Assembly: GCA_016178705.1 (NCBI GenBank)
Contig: JACOST010000033.1
Location: 186,001 to 250,000 of the forward strand
From: Deltaproteobacteria bacterium
GTDB lineage: Bacteria; Desulfobacterota; Binatia; HRBIN30; JACQVA1
DNA length: 64,000 nt
Direction: 5' to 3'
Positions 8,856-17,036 of the stretch are shown piece by piece. The notes under the pieces are model-generated. The model saw nothing but the letters and a program-made list of their open reading frames with translations. It did no database searches and had not been told where the DNA came from. Every line of letters begins with the position of its first letter. The stretch's first letter is position 1. Both the position numbers and the translations under genes were made by a program.

Positions 8856-9269
8856 ATGACCGTGCTGTTTTGGATTCTCGGTGTCTTCAACGTGGCCAAC
8901 GGTGTCTGGATGCTCGCGTCGCCGGGGACCTGGTATCTCTATCTTCCGGCCGCGGTGCCCGATACCGGCCCGCTCAATGCCCACTTCGTGCGCGATATTG
9001 GCGCCGCGTTCACGACCTTTGGGATCGGGTTGTGTGCGGGGGCGGTGTCGGTTTCGATCCGGCGGGTGACACTGGCGGGAGCGACACTCTTCTTTGGACT
9101 GCACGCGCTGATACACGTTGCCGACATTCTGAATGATCGGCTGCACGCCGGACATTGGCTGATCGATCTGCCGGGGGTACTGTTTCCCGCGGCGCTTTTC
9201 GTCGTGCTCTGCTTGCCGCGTTGGTGGCGCGGCCAGCGCGTGTTGCGACGACCGGAGGTGAGACCATGA
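8856..9269 (+). CDS. Small integral membrane protein
   Basis: The 137-residue protein has about four hydrophobic segments, near residues 3-22, 45-68, 70-90 and 105-125. The C-terminus is basic. AGGAGG precedes the ATG. Its stop overlaps the start of the next gene as ATGA (9266-9269), so the two are translationally coupled. No family function is recognised. The coupling suggests a role beside the AhpD-like selenoprotein, perhaps in membrane redox or quinone handling, but this is inference only. Confidence 0.75.
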   Translation: MTVLFWILGVFNVANGVWMLASPGTWYLYLPAAVPDTGPLNAHFVRDIGAAFTTFGIGLCAGAVSVSIRRVTLAGATLFFGLHALIHVADILNDRLHAGHWLIDLPGVLFPAALFVVLCLPRWWRGQRVLRRPEVRP

Positions 9270-9853
9270 ATCGGATCGATGGAGTAGAGCCACGACGCGC
9301 GCCGCTGTTGGCGCGGTTGGCCTTCTGGGTCGCCCGGCGCCGGTTTGGAAAGGTTCCGGATCCCCTGGCGGTGGCCGCGCATCATGCGCAGATCTTTCAG
9401 GCCTATGGTGCGTACGAGTTTGCACTCGGGCGGGCTCGCCTGGTGGATGCCAAGCTCAAGGCGCTGGCGTCGCTGAAAGCCGCCGCGCTGGTCGGGTGCC
9501 CGTTTTGAATGGATATCGGCTCTGCCGTCGGCAGAGCAGCTGGGTTGAGCGAGGCGCAACTCCGCGATCTGCCCATCTACGAACAGAGCGCGGCATTCGC
9601 GCCCCTGGAACAGCTGGTCATCCACTACGCGGTGTTGGTGACCACGACCCCGGTTGAGGTTCCTGACGCCGTGTTCGCACAATTGAGTGCGCACTTCACC
9701 TCCGCACAACTCGTCGAGCTGACCGCGGTCATCGCGTGGGAAAACTATCGCGCTCGCTTCAACCATGCCTTCGGTATCGGGGCGCAGGGTTTCTCCGAGG
9801 GTGGGTACTGCGTCCTGCCCGAGCGGTCGCCCGAGCAATCGGTTGCTCGCTGA
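9266..9853 (+). CDS. AhpD-like carboxymuconolactone decarboxylase-family selenoprotein
   Basis: The gene reads as 195 residues if the in-frame TGA at 9506-9508 is translated as selenocysteine. CMD/AhpD proteins have a CxxC redox motif in the context VGCPFCMDIGSA. Here it is VGCPF-U-MDIGSA, with Cys78 and Sec81, and homology runs without a break on both sides of the TGA. The downstream part (9509-9853) has typical CMD helices (QLVIHYAVLVTTTPVEV, TAVIAWENYRARFNHAFG) and no ribosome site of its own. A perfect hairpin follows the TGA (separate entry). Such enzymes reduce peroxides through a thiol or selenol. AhpD-like CxxU selenoproteins are a known bacterial family. The alternative is a nonsense mutation or base error at one codon. 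Confidence 0.85.
9506..9537 (+). promoter_or_regulatory. Predicted bacterial SECIS element after UGA
   Basis: Ten bases after the TGA, GCTCTGC (9519-9525) pairs perfectly with GCAGAGC (9531-9537). C9526-G9530 extends the stem and leaves a GTC apical loop that starts 18 bases from the TGA. Bacterial SECIS elements lie directly downstream of the UGA, with a G at the start of a small apical loop, and bind SelB. The position fits that model; no folding program was run. Confidence 0.7.
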
Positions 9854-10122
9854 ACGGGCCCGATCGAGTACGCTCTCCGCAAAGTTTGCTGGCCACGGCA
9901 CCTGTCGACGGTGGCCTTGGCACCGACCTCACGCGCCCGATTGGCGAAGCCTGCGTTCCCATCTGGAGTCGGCTGGAGTGACAATCCAAGCCCAAACAGA
10001 GCGTTTTTCGGCTGACGATAGTCAACGGCGTGCACACGCGTCCTGTGCTGGACTCTGTGCGAATGCAGAGTCTGCTATGCGCCGCGGTCTGGTCCCGATC
10101 GTGCAAAAGGGGCGGGGACCTG

Positions 10123-11925
10123 ATGGAGAATCTACCGGCGAACCGCGCGTTTTTGCTCCTTCGGTATACGCTGATCGTAGCGACGGCGTACCTGCTGTTG
10201 GTGGAGCAAGATTTTGCGCTGCCCCCGGTCAGTGGGGTTCTGCTGATCGTGGCGGCGCTGGCGTCGAACGTGGTCTTCGCCCAACTCGGGCCGCGGGTCA
10301 TGAATTCGCTCCCCTTTGGCGTGGGGATCATTGTCGGTGACACGCTGTGGATCACCGGGTTGCTACTCCAGAGCCAGCGGTTCGAAGCCGACTTCTTCTA
10401 TCTGTACTTCTTCGTCCTGCTGCTGGCGGCGATTGGTGAGAACTTGCGTCTCATTGCCATCGGTGCGGTGGCGGTGTGTGTCGCCTACCTCTACGGCTTG
10501 TCGGCCACGGGCGGCAGCTGGTCGCTGTGGAGTTCACCTTCCTTGATTCGAATTCCCTTCCTGTTCACCGCCGCGGCTTTCTACGGCTACCTAGTGGAGC
10601 GCACGCGCAGCGAACGCGGACGGGCCGATGAAGGCGAAACCGAGCGCCGCCGTGCCGAGGATGCGCTGCGAATCAAGACCGTTGAGTTACAAGAGGAGGC
10701 CGAGGTGTCGGCGGCGCTGGCGCGCGTCGGCCATGAGCTGATCTCCTCGCTCGACACCCCGGTGATTCTCGATCGCTTGTGTCAGCTCACGGCGGAGGTG
10801 CTGGAGAGTGATCTCAGCTACACGTTGCTGTGGCGACCGGAGGACGACGCGTACCTTCCCGTCGCGGTGTATGGCGCCACCGCGGAAGAGCGCGAACTCA
10901 CCCGCGTCCTCAAGGTACCGCAGGAAGCGATGACGCCGCTACTCGCCGATCTCGAACAAGATGACGTCGCCACCGGGGCGACGGTGCTCCCTGACGGTTT
11001 GAGCACGCCGTGGCAGCCCCACGCAGCAGACTCGCCGCGGTTGTGGATGGCGCTGCGGCGCGGCAAGGAAATTATCGGCGTGCAGACCGCGAGCTGGCGC
11101 GCGCGGGTGGATCCGTCGACCAGCAAGCAGCGGCGCATCGCGCGCGGCATCGCCCAACTCGCATCGATGGCGTTGGCCAACGCGCGCTTGGTCGAAGAGC
11201 TGAACCGGGCCAACCGTCTGAAATCGGACTTCGTGGCCTCGATGTCGCATGAGCTACGCACGCCGCTCAATCTCATCATCGGATACAACGATCTCTTGCT
11301 CGACGGCGAGTTCGGCTCAATGACGGGAGATCAGTCGGACACGCTGCGGCGGATGGCGAAAAGTTCGCATGAGCTGCTCGAACTCATCGAAGCCACGCTG
11401 GACCTCAGCCGCCTGGAGACCCGCCGCGTGCCGCTGGAGTTGAAGGATGTCCGCGTCGCCGACCTCATCGGCGAGGTCGACGCCGAAACCCAGGGGTGGC
11501 GCGAGAAGCCGGGCTTGAATTTCGAGTGGCAGGTCGCCGCGGATCACGCGCGGCTGTTCACCGATCCGGTGAAGTTGAAGATGGTATTGAAGAACCTCAT
11601 CGGCAACGCGGTGAAGTTCACCGACAGCGGTCGCATTACGGTGGGAGCCAACCTCAATGATGGGGGCGTCGAGATCCGTGTCAGCGACACCGGCATCGGC
11701 ATCTCGAAGGAAGCGCAAGGGATCATCTTCGAGCCGTTCCGCCAAGCCGATCGCTCGATTGCGAGTGCATACGGTGGCGTCGGCCTCGGCCTCTACATCG
11801 TCCGCCGTCTGCTCGAAATGCTCGGCGGCACCATCAACGTCGAAAGTCAGCCGAAGCAAGGCTCGACCTTCCGCGTCTGGGTGCCGGCTGATCTCCGGCA
11901 GATCGAGAATCACGCGACCGTATAG
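10123..11925 (+). CDS. Membrane sensor histidine kinase with GAF domain
   Basis: The 600-residue protein has about six membrane helices in residues 10-160 and a short coiled segment at 165-195. A GAF-like sensor domain (about 195-355) follows. The HisKA helix has phospho-acceptor His376 in MSHELRTPLN. The HATPase domain has N box NLIGNAVKFT (491-500), G1 DTGIGIS (522-528) and G2 GGVGLGLYIV (551-560). The ATG at 10123 is preferred to one at 10030 because the membrane domain starts directly after it. It phosphorylates a response regulator, most simply the one encoded 86 bases downstream. The signal it senses cannot be read from sequence. Confidence 0.9.
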   Translation: MENLPANRAFLLLRYTLIVATAYLLLVEQDFALPPVSGVLLIVAALASNVVFAQLGPRVMNSLPFGVGIIVGDTLWITGLLLQSQRFEADFFYLYFFVLLLAAIGENLRLIAIGAVAVCVAYLYGLSATGGSWSLWSSPSLIRIPFLFTAAAFYGYLVERTRSERGRADEGETERRRAEDALRIKTVELQEEAEVSAALARVGHELISSLDTPVILDRLCQLTAEVLESDLSYTLLWRPEDDAYLPVAVYGATAEERELTRVLKVPQEAMTPLLADLEQDDVATGATVLPDGLSTPWQPHAADSPRLWMALRRGKEIIGVQTASWRARVDPSTSKQRRIARGIAQLASMALANARLVEELNRANRLKSDFVASMSHELRTPLNLIIGYNDLLLDGEFGSMTGDQSDTLRRMAKSSHELLELIEATLDLSRLETRRVPLELKDVRVADLIGEVDAETQGWREKPGLNFEWQVAADHARLFTDPVKLKMVLKNLIGNAVKFTDSGRITVGANLNDGGVEIRVSDTGIGISKEAQGIIFEPFRQADRSIASAYGGVGLGLYIVRRLLEMLGGTINVESQPKQGSTFRVWVPADLRQIENHATV

Positions 11926-12011
11926 CCACCGCGCCGTGTGCTCTGAAAGAGGAATCAAGCAACTCAACCGAACGATGTGCGGACCGCAACACTCCGTGGA
12001 GGTTCCATGAG

Positions 12012-12800
12012 ATGACAGCGAGCGAGCGTGAGGGAATGCAGGCGTTGTTGCGGTTCCTCCAGCGTGTGGGCGGGCTGGAGGCTCGCGATGCCAGCCGGCT
12101 CGAACGATTGGCGACCGACACGCCGCAGCCGATAGCCGAACTGCTGGAGCGTGAGGGGATCATCACGCAGCAGGACCTGGCGGTCTTGCTCGGCGAGGCG
12201 CTGCAACTCCCGCTCGGACGCCGGCTACCCAATCCGAATTCAAACTCACAGAGCCGCTTGTCACAGAGCGCCGCACGCGCGGCGATCGCGATGGTGCTCG
12301 ACGACGCCATGACCATGCTGGCCGGCGGCGCCAAACCTGAGCTGCCGAAAGCGCAGGTACCCAAGCTCAGCGTCCCCACGCCGACGCCCGCGCCAACGCG
12401 CAGCTTCCGCGCGCTCGTGGTGGATGACGAGCCCGATCTGCGCGTGTTCGTCCGCTTCGCCATCGAACGATCCGGGCTGGGTCTGACAGTCATCGCCGCG
12501 AAGGACGCCGCCGAAGCGCTCGTGCTGGTCGCAATGGAGCGACCCGATATTGTGATCCTCGATCTCGGAATGCCGGGCATCGACGGCTTCGAAGTCTGCC
12601 GGCGATTGAAGCGGGCGGCCCGCACGAAGGCGATGCCGGTGATGATCTTGAGCGCGTTGGGGACCACGGAAAGCATTGCGCGAGCGAAGGAGATCGGTGC
12701 CGACGACTATGTCGTGAAGCCCTTCAAGCGCGAGGATTTCATCGAGCGGATTCGCCACTTGCTCGAGCGCGCCCATGGGGTGAGCGGCGCTGCCGCGTAG
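12012..12800 (+). CDS. Response regulator with C-terminal receiver domain
   Basis: This 262-residue protein has the receiver domain at its C-terminus (about 133-255): acidic pair Asp138-Asp139, phospho-acceptor Asp184 in VILDLGMPG, Ser214 and Lys236 in YVVKPFKRED. The N-terminal 70 residues (ELLEREGIITQQDLAVLLGEAL) resemble the small helical domain found at the start of GspE/PilB-type ATPases. A Pro/Thr linker joins the two. There is no DNA-binding domain, so output is probably by protein contact. It follows the histidine kinase gene on the same strand and is the likely partner. Confidence 0.87.
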   Translation: MTASEREGMQALLRFLQRVGGLEARDASRLERLATDTPQPIAELLEREGIITQQDLAVLLGEALQLPLGRRLPNPNSNSQSRLSQSAARAAIAMVLDDAMTMLAGGAKPELPKAQVPKLSVPTPTPAPTRSFRALVVDDEPDLRVFVRFAIERSGLGLTVIAAKDAAEALVLVAMERPDIVILDLGMPGIDGFEVCRRLKRAARTKAMPVMILSALGTTESIARAKEIGADDYVVKPFKREDFIERIRHLLERAHGVSGAAA

Positions 12801-12929
12801 GTTCAGACCGGTTCGAACACCGGTAAGGTCAAAGTCAGCCGTCGAGCCTCGCGGCTGAACTCAACGCCGAGACGCAAAGCCGCCCAGCTGGAATTTCAAT
12901 TTCACCTGGCTGGCGCCGGCAGCCCTACC

Positions 12930-13079
12930 AGCCCGTTGAAAAACCTCGCATGCTTCGAGACGCGCCTGTCGGCGCTCCTCAGCATGAGCGGTGCTCCCCT
13001 TGTGCCACAGCACTATCCCGCTCGTCCTGAGGAGGCGCGAAGCGCCGTCTCGAAGGGCGTCGCGCTTCTTCAACAGGCT
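12930..13079. repeat. Palindromic repeat, copy B, with outer arms
   Basis: The core 12953-13055 matches copy A at 7302-7404 over both arms and spacer. Outer arms AGCCCGTTGAAAAA (from 12930) and TTCTTCAACAGGCT (to 13079) are also inverted complements with two mismatches, giving a 150-base MITE-like element. The rest of the gene-free stretch 12801-13172 holds no recognisable feature apart from a short ACCGGT inverted repeat just after the regulator gene. Confidence 0.72.
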
Positions 13080-13172
13080 GCTACATGCCAATCGCGCGTT
13101 TCTTGCGACACGGGCGCGTGTGCGGTAAGGCCCGTCCCGATCGCTCCCGCGTTGGGAGGTCGAATCCTTGAG

Positions 13173-13820
13173 ATGAACCCGGAAAAGTTGCTCGACGCGC
13201 TGACTCCGATCGAGACCAAGGAACTGGTCGCCGCCCTTCAGCGACGTGGTCTCGTGTCGGGTGCCAGCGCCGACGACAGCGTCGTGGCAGCACCCGTCAC
13301 AACAGCCGAGGAGTTTCTGGCTCAGCTATCGCCGGAAACGCGGGCGCGCGCCCAAGCAGCGCAAGCCGCCATGGTTGAGAAGTTCGGCCTTCGCGCCATC
13401 GACGTGAGCCTCATCCCCGTGACTTGCGAGGACGGTGCAGTGCGACCGGTTGTGATCGTAGCGGCCGGCAACGGCCTGAAGCGGGGCTGCTGGGACGACA
13501 TTCTTTCGCAGCGACGCGCAGGAGACCTGACGATCGAAGTCGAGGGCGTCGCCGTCGATACATGCGCCGGCATGACCTGGATCGCATACGAGGCCCTGAT
13601 CCGAGAACTGAAGGCGCGCGGCGCCTCTCTGTTGCCCGACAGCCGCGAGGTAGCGGAGCGAGGCGATCAACCGTGGACATGCACACTGCTCACCGGCGAA
13701 GACACGAATCGCGGCCGCGCTCCATTCGCCTTCGTCAATGAAGGCCAGCCAGGCCGAAGCTGGGGTGGCACCGACTACTTGGGCGGCTTGCGGTTTCGCC
13801 CCGCAGCGGTGATCGAGTAG
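13173..13820 (+). CDS. Hypothetical protein
   Basis: The 215-residue protein is of unknown family. The N-terminus is helical and charged (EKLLDALTPIETKELVAALQRRG). The middle holds a possible beta domain (VVIVAAGNGLKRGCWDDILSQRR), and the C-terminus is Gly/Arg-rich. No signal peptide or membrane segment is seen. The ATG at 13173 has GGGAGG at a workable distance, and the frame upstream of it runs through the palindromic repeat, so that part is not counted. Codon use fits its neighbours. Confidence 0.6.
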   Translation: MNPEKLLDALTPIETKELVAALQRRGLVSGASADDSVVAAPVTTAEEFLAQLSPETRARAQAAQAAMVEKFGLRAIDVSLIPVTCEDGAVRPVVIVAAGNGLKRGCWDDILSQRRAGDLTIEVEGVAVDTCAGMTWIAYEALIRELKARGASLLPDSREVAERGDQPWTCTLLTGEDTNRGRAPFAFVNEGQPGRSWGGTDYLGGLRFRPAAVIE

Positions 13821-13915
13821 TCCATCCGTGTGCAGCGACGCCACGCGGAGCTGCACGGACGACCGTGCCGGGGGCGGGCCGCACTTGTCCGTGGAATCGT
13901 CGGTGCGCCCGTCGT

Positions 13916-14209
13916 CTACGCCGCTCTCGAAAAACTGATCCGATATCCCAGCCGTGCCAGAATGCGCAGCAGGAGATCGGTCGAAACGTCCTGCGTGTTT
14001 CGGTTCATGATGGCGGTAATCCGCGTGCGCGAAGTCCCACACAATGTGGCAACCTGCGCGTGCGTGAGCGCGAGCCGCCGCACGACGTCGACGATCTTAT
14101 CATTGAGGGTACTCCGCACCTCCATCTCCACGGCGTCGGCGGGTGTCAATCCGAGCGCTGCGGCGAGCTGGCGAGCGTCACGTGCGATGATCGATCTGCT
14201 GTTCTTCAT
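13916..14209 (-). CDS. XRE-family antitoxin, HigA-like
   Basis: The 97-residue protein has a helix-turn-helix in its second half (LTHAQVATLCGTSRTRITAIMNR), followed by a short helix that often mediates dimer contact. It overlaps the toxin gene upstream by 32 bases in the toxin-first order usual for HigBA-like pairs. It should neutralise the toxin and repress the shared promoter. Confidence 0.8.
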   Translation of the reverse strand: MKNSRSIIARDARQLAAALGLTPADAVEMEVRSTLNDKIVDVVRRLALTHAQVATLCGTSRTRITAIMNRNTQDVSTDLLLRILARLGYRISFSRAA

Positions 14210-14528
14210 GCCACATCTCCTTGAGCCGCTTTCTGGCGAGCGCGATCTCGTGCTGCGGGGTCTTCTGCGTCTTCTTCACGCAGGCGTGTGGGATCAGAAT
14301 TCCGCGCTTCGATTTCTTGAAATAGAAGGTGCGGTAGATCCCAGCCTCGTCGCGCAATCTCAACTCTTCCACGCCCACAGCGACCTCCGGCATCGGGCGC
14401 GACAGCGGCATTCCCAAATGGTGTCCCTTCTGTAGATCCAGGATCGCCTTCCCCAGCTGGCGCTTGACCACCGTCGGAAATGCCCGGATCGTTTCACGAG
14501 CCGCCGGGTGGAAGATCGCCGGTTTCAC
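14178..14528 (-). CDS. RelE/HigB-superfamily toxin (Gp49-like)
   Basis: The 116-residue protein matches the phage Gp49-like/HigB toxin pattern: FHPAARETIRAFPTVVKRQLGKAI at the start, LRLRDEAGIYRTFYFKKSKRGILIPHACVKKTQKTP in the core (Arg and Lys residues on the central sheet are catalytic in relatives), and a helical LARKRLKEMW end. Such toxins cut ribosome-bound mRNA. The start is GTG at 14528 with no clear ribosome site. The antitoxin follows with an overlap. It looks intact. Confidence 0.82.
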   Translation of the reverse strand: MKPAIFHPAARETIRAFPTVVKRQLGKAILDLQKGHHLGMPLSRPMPEVAVGVEELRLRDEAGIYRTFYFKKSKRGILIPHACVKKTQKTPQHEIALARKRLKEMWHEEQQIDHRT

Positions 14529-14727
14529 TGGCGGAGAGTCTCAGATGTGGGACATCTCGTCAAGCCTTGTTGCTCGGCGAAGCTGAAGAAGATCTGCCGA
14601 GCGACTTCGACGATACGCTCGCCAGGAATCGCCTCTGACGGAGACCCGCGCGGACTGACAGTGCCGCTGCTCAAGAGAAATGTGGAAGGAGCGTCCCCAC
14701 TTCTTGAGCGCCGGAACAGTGCTCCGG

Positions 14728-14796
14728 CTACTCAGCAGCCGCAGTCGATAGAAATTGCGCCAGAAGGTCCTCCGACGCTTTAAACTGGTAGCTCAC
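14728..14796 (-). pseudogene. Truncated toxin gene downstream of antitoxin
   Basis: A GTG at 14796 overlaps the antitoxin stop as GTGA, the coupled arrangement of type II toxin-antitoxin pairs. It encodes only about 22 residues (SYQFKASEDLLAQFL) before a stop. This short stretch looks like the N-terminus of a RelE/ParE-type toxin, but no continuation was recognised in 14529-14727, so the toxin seems broken. Inference rests on position and a few residues. Confidence 0.4.
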
Positions 14797-14981
14797 TTCG
14801 GAGGACGATCGCGGAGCGCGGCTTCTATGTCCACGACACGCCCGTGCTGGATGTCGTCGAGGCCCTGCCAGAAGGAGTCGGGAATCGCACTGTCCTCGAG
14901 TCGATGGACCATCTCGAAGACTTCGGCTTGCTCGTCCTTTGGGAGCGCCTTGATCTGCTCGACGATTGCCCTTGCGTTCAT
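14793..14981 (-). CDS. Small antitoxin-like protein
   Basis: The 62-residue acidic protein (MNARAIVEQIKALPKDEQ..) has the helix-loop-helix pattern common to short antitoxins of RelE/ParE-type pairs. The tail (VDIEAALRDRPPK) is of the kind that contacts the toxin. AGGA lies upstream of the ATG. Its stop is coupled to a truncated toxin start. If the toxin is dead, this is an orphan antitoxin. Confidence 0.55.
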   Translation of the reverse strand: MNARAIVEQIKALPKDEQAEVFEMVHRLEDSAIPDSFWQGLDDIQHGRVVDIEAALRDRPPK

Positions 14982-15060
14982 GGGTGCATCCTAGCTGCAT
15001 CCGACGGTATCGCACAATACGCATGCCCTCCGGCCGCCGAGGGTGTGCTACGGTGGCGGC

Positions 15061-15690
15061 GTGAAAGCCGGCAAGTCCGATCTCACCCGCGAATTCAAGC
15101 GTCTCTTCCGCAGCATGAGCTTCGTGTCGCGGCATCCATCGCTAAACCAGCGCAGCCAGCAAGCGGAACGCTTCGCCGAAGTGTACCAGCAGCTCGGTAT
15201 TTTGTGGGAGTTCCTGGCGTTGCGGTGCACGCACGTCGGGGGCTGGCGCAAGACGCGCGAGGGCAAGCTCGCGTGCAAACTGTGCGGGACGATTCGGGGC
15301 GCGACGGAGCGCTGGTTATTGTTGTCGCGAGACGGAAAAAAGATCATCGAGCGCAAGCGGTCCCCGAATTCCGGCGAGACGTTTCCAAACAAGAAGGCCG
15401 CGAGGGTTCTCGACAACACCATCGACTTCCACGGCACCACGTTGAACGTCGCTGTCCACAACTCGTATCGCTCGCGTTTGTTCCAAGGTAGCAAGCCCGA
15501 CGTCTGCATCACGGCCGACCGCATCGTGCGCGTGCAGGAAGGCGGCATCGAGTGCTGGATTGGAGTTCCCCCGGTTTCGTGGACACTTGATCCCTTTCGA
15601 GGGAGAAGGAGTTCACGATGCGCCATCGCAAGCGCGGCGAGCGTCCGCCGTACGGCGCGTTCGTCTTCGAATTGCGCAAGCGCGTCTTGA
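15061..15690 (+). CDS. Hypothetical protein with possible zinc ribbon
   Basis: This 209-residue basic protein has no recognised family. Residues about 55-80 contain RCTHVGGWRKTREGKLACKLCG, whose Cys/His spacing could bind zinc. The C-terminal ~25 residues overlap the next gene and are Arg/Ser-rich, as expected of an out-of-frame extension, so the native end may be near 15610 or a frameshift may exist. The start is taken as GTG 15061; no ribosome site is clear. The reading frame is long and free of competing ORFs in its first 500 bases. Confidence 0.5.
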   Translation: MKAGKSDLTREFKRLFRSMSFVSRHPSLNQRSQQAERFAEVYQQLGILWEFLALRCTHVGGWRKTREGKLACKLCGTIRGATERWLLLSRDGKKIIERKRSPNSGETFPNKKAARVLDNTIDFHGTTLNVAVHNSYRSRLFQGSKPDVCITADRIVRVQEGGIECWIGVPPVSWTLDPFRGRRSSRCAIASAASVRRTARSSSNCASAS

Positions 15691-15851
15691 AACGGTTCCC
15701 GATTCTGGTCGAGTACGACACGCGCGGCAAGCTCGTCGGGGTCACGGCTTTTCGACCGAGCCCCGCCGCAGCGGCATCGCAAGACGGCACGACATGCAAG
15801 CCCTCTAGGGAAACGCGTCACGCGCGTCGCGAAGAAGGACCGGCCGAGTAG
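15618..15851 (+). CDS. Small hypothetical protein
   Basis: The 77-residue protein has a compact start, RPPYGAFVFELRKRVLKRF, then PILVEYDTRGKLVGVTAF, suggesting a small alpha/beta fold. The tail is Arg-rich and probably disordered. AAGGAG sits about 8 bases before the ATG, a better ribosome site than its upstream neighbour has. It overlaps the previous reading frame by 73 bases. Family not recognised. Confidence 0.5.
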   Translation: MRHRKRGERPPYGAFVFELRKRVLKRFPILVEYDTRGKLVGVTAFRPSPAAAASQDGTTCKPSRETRHARREEGPAE

Positions 15852-16029
15852 CCCGATGCGCGCGGGCACTGAATCCCTCCGTTGCTTGCTGCCGGAAAAA
15901 GCCGCTGATCAAGGCGCGGCCCAAGGTCGGCGTACCCTCACGGGCGATGGATCGGGCCTGTCCACCTAAATTCCAGTTTCGAGGGCTGACCCCCAAGCTT
16001 GCGTGACCCCGAGCTTGCAGGGGGACGCA

Positions 16030-16911
16030 CTAGCGGCCTGTCAGCGCGGCGGCGAGGTCTGGTTTGGCCTCAACCATCGCTCGGCGCAACGCCTCGAAGT
16101 GGAACGCGAAGATCGACCGATCGTCTACCGGCCAATCGGCGGGCGGTATCGTTGTTACGAAGCTAAAGACCGACGGTCCGTATAGAATAGGTGAGGAATA
16201 CGCATCGTTGTAGATCTCGGACGCCTGACCCTCGATCGTCTCATTCCAGATCGATACGCCGCTCACGGTATCCTGAAGACGGAGTTGCAACTTTACCCGT
16301 GCCGTTGTCTTGATGGAGGGCACACCCAGGAAGTCGATATAACAAGTCGGGAGACCAAGGAGGAAGCAAGTCTTCGAGTGTACCAACGGTGATTCAAGCA
16401 AGGTGCCATCGAGCACGTAGCGATATCCGGCTGCACCGTTCTGGCCGGTGTAAACGACTGCCTTGAAGAGACCGGAAGCTCCGAGGTCGTCGGCTATCGT
16501 GCGCGCGAAGCTCGCTGGGTATGTGTACTGTTCGAAGTCGGGTGCTGTTGGCTGCGCCCCGTCCTCGCTCTGTAGCTTCGCAGTCTCGTCTATGCGCTCG
16601 AATGGCAAGGATACGTAGGGCACGAGCGGCACCAAGGCGATCAGTGCGCGTCCTTGAGTGCTGTAAAGCCGTGGAGGGCGCTTGTCATCGAATCTCTGCA
16701 CGGCGAGCGACGCGTCGATGGGCGCCGGTCGCAGAGCCGTGGCGGTGGTTCGGTATCCGGTTGTCAGTCTCGCGTTGACGGGACAGCCGGCGAGGAGCGG
16801 AGCCAACACGAGGAGGCACAGCGCTTTAGGTTTAGCGGCGATGCGAGCCCCTGTTCCGGACTGCCTCATGTACCCACGCGCAACGCTTGAAATTTCATGA
16901 GGCTGGTTCAT
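16030..16911 (-). CDS. Predicted lipoprotein
   Basis: This protein of up to 293 residues has a type II signal peptide, KALCLLVLAPLLAGCPV, with lipobox LAGC (Cys43 if translation starts at 16911, Cys29 if at the ATG 16869). The mature part contains QRFDDKRPP, ARTIADDLGASGLFKAVVY and YRYVLDGTLLES, the pattern of cell-envelope proteins that resemble the TolB N-terminal domain or CsgG-like subunits. It would be anchored in the inner leaflet of the outer membrane or in the inner membrane. No neighbour clarifies its role. Confidence 0.7.
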   Translation of the reverse strand: MNQPHEISSVARGYMRQSGTGARIAAKPKALCLLVLAPLLAGCPVNARLTTGYRTTATALRPAPIDASLAVQRFDDKRPPRLYSTQGRALIALVPLVPYVSLPFERIDETAKLQSEDGAQPTAPDFEQYTYPASFARTIADDLGASGLFKAVVYTGQNGAAGYRYVLDGTLLESPLVHSKTCFLLGLPTCYIDFLGVPSIKTTARVKLQLRLQDTVSGVSIWNETIEGQASEIYNDAYSSPILYGPSVFSFVTTIPPADWPVDDRSIFAFHFEALRRAMVEAKPDLAAALTGR

Positions 16912-17036
16912 CTCAAGTTTTCCCTGTGACTCCCGCAAGGCTAACGAAGCTTGTAGAAAAATCCCGTGGCGGTTTGCAAGCGGCTGCCCTGGTGGGCGCA
17001 TGGGGAGGGATTCAAGGATTGACCCGAATCAGTGAC

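Noticed and set aside
9506-9508. TGA as an ordinary stop giving two separate genes
   Set aside because: The second half has no ribosome site and both halves together match one CMD protein with the TGA at the redox Cys; selenocysteine fits better.
15988-16024. Hairpin-like CCCCC..GGGGG near the end of the lipoprotein gene
   Set aside because: The pairing is short and interrupted by a second AAGCTTG palindrome, and no U-run follows; not enough for a terminator call.
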